15,468 nucleotides of DNA, from NCBI GenBank assembly GCA_037447655.1, contig JBBHKE010001743.1, positions 64,001 through 79,468 of the forward strand. The letters run 5' to 3'. Shown in pieces: positions 15,394-15,468 of the stretch. The DNA is from Zygnema cylindricum (Eukaryota > Streptophyta > Zygnematophyceae > Zygnematales > Zygnemataceae). The notes under the pieces are model-generated. The model saw only the letters and a list, made by a program, of their open reading frames with translations, was not told where the DNA came from and made no database searches. Both the position numbers and the translations under genes were made by a program. Every line of letters begins with the position of its first letter. Position 1 is the stretch's first letter.

Positions 15394-15468
15394 CTGGAAA
15401 AAAAATAAATAATAATAAATAAAATTAAAATAAAATTAAAATAAATGAATAAATATATATAAATACAT

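Overview
The window is eukaryotic nuclear DNA, most likely from a green plant of the streptophyte lineage, possibly a non-seed plant. Two spliced genes belong to families I recognise from plants: a CDC48B/CIP111-type AAA+ ATPase, and a kinesin-light-chain-related (KLCR/CMU) TPR protein. Introns are GT-AG, intergenic DNA is AT-rich, and long CT/GA microsatellites are scattered through introns and even reach into exons. The species cannot be named from the sequence.

Layout. 1-667 (+): an intron and the last coding exon of the CDC48B-like gene. About 1500-3702 (-): one or two unrecognised genes, with a well-supported exon at 1927-2581 and a possible membrane-anchor 5' exon starting at 3702. 3703-4620: promoter-like DNA holding a 10-bp-register GTACG array with SBP-box-like sites, plus G-box/ABRE-like sites. 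4946-8545: a nest of mobile-element debris. It contains a 719-bp foldback element, a 952-bp TIR element, a family of short inverted-repeat elements, a 61-nt poly(A) run, a decayed Ty3/gypsy integrase on the minus strand, and a hairpin of about 228 bp. 8648-9799 (+): open frames of unknown nature. 9908-15393 (-): six exons of the KLCR/CMU gene, lacking its N-terminus, which lies beyond position 15468.

The KLCR model is the strongest result. Six exons (207, 192, 301, 199, 307 and 136 nt) chain with matching phases into 446 complete residues and a stop, and they follow the family order throughout. Its introns carry a 21-bp minisatellite, a roughly 29-bp degenerate tandem repeat, a foldback, long purine/pyrimidine tracts, and partial tandem copies of its own exon ends with splice sites.

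No CRISPR, rRNA, tRNA or prokaryotic-type operon was seen. The items most worth a second look are the duplicated exon ends, the SBP-like array, the long hairpins and the microsatellite invasion of coding sequence. The genes appear to be unrelated neighbours rather than a pathway.
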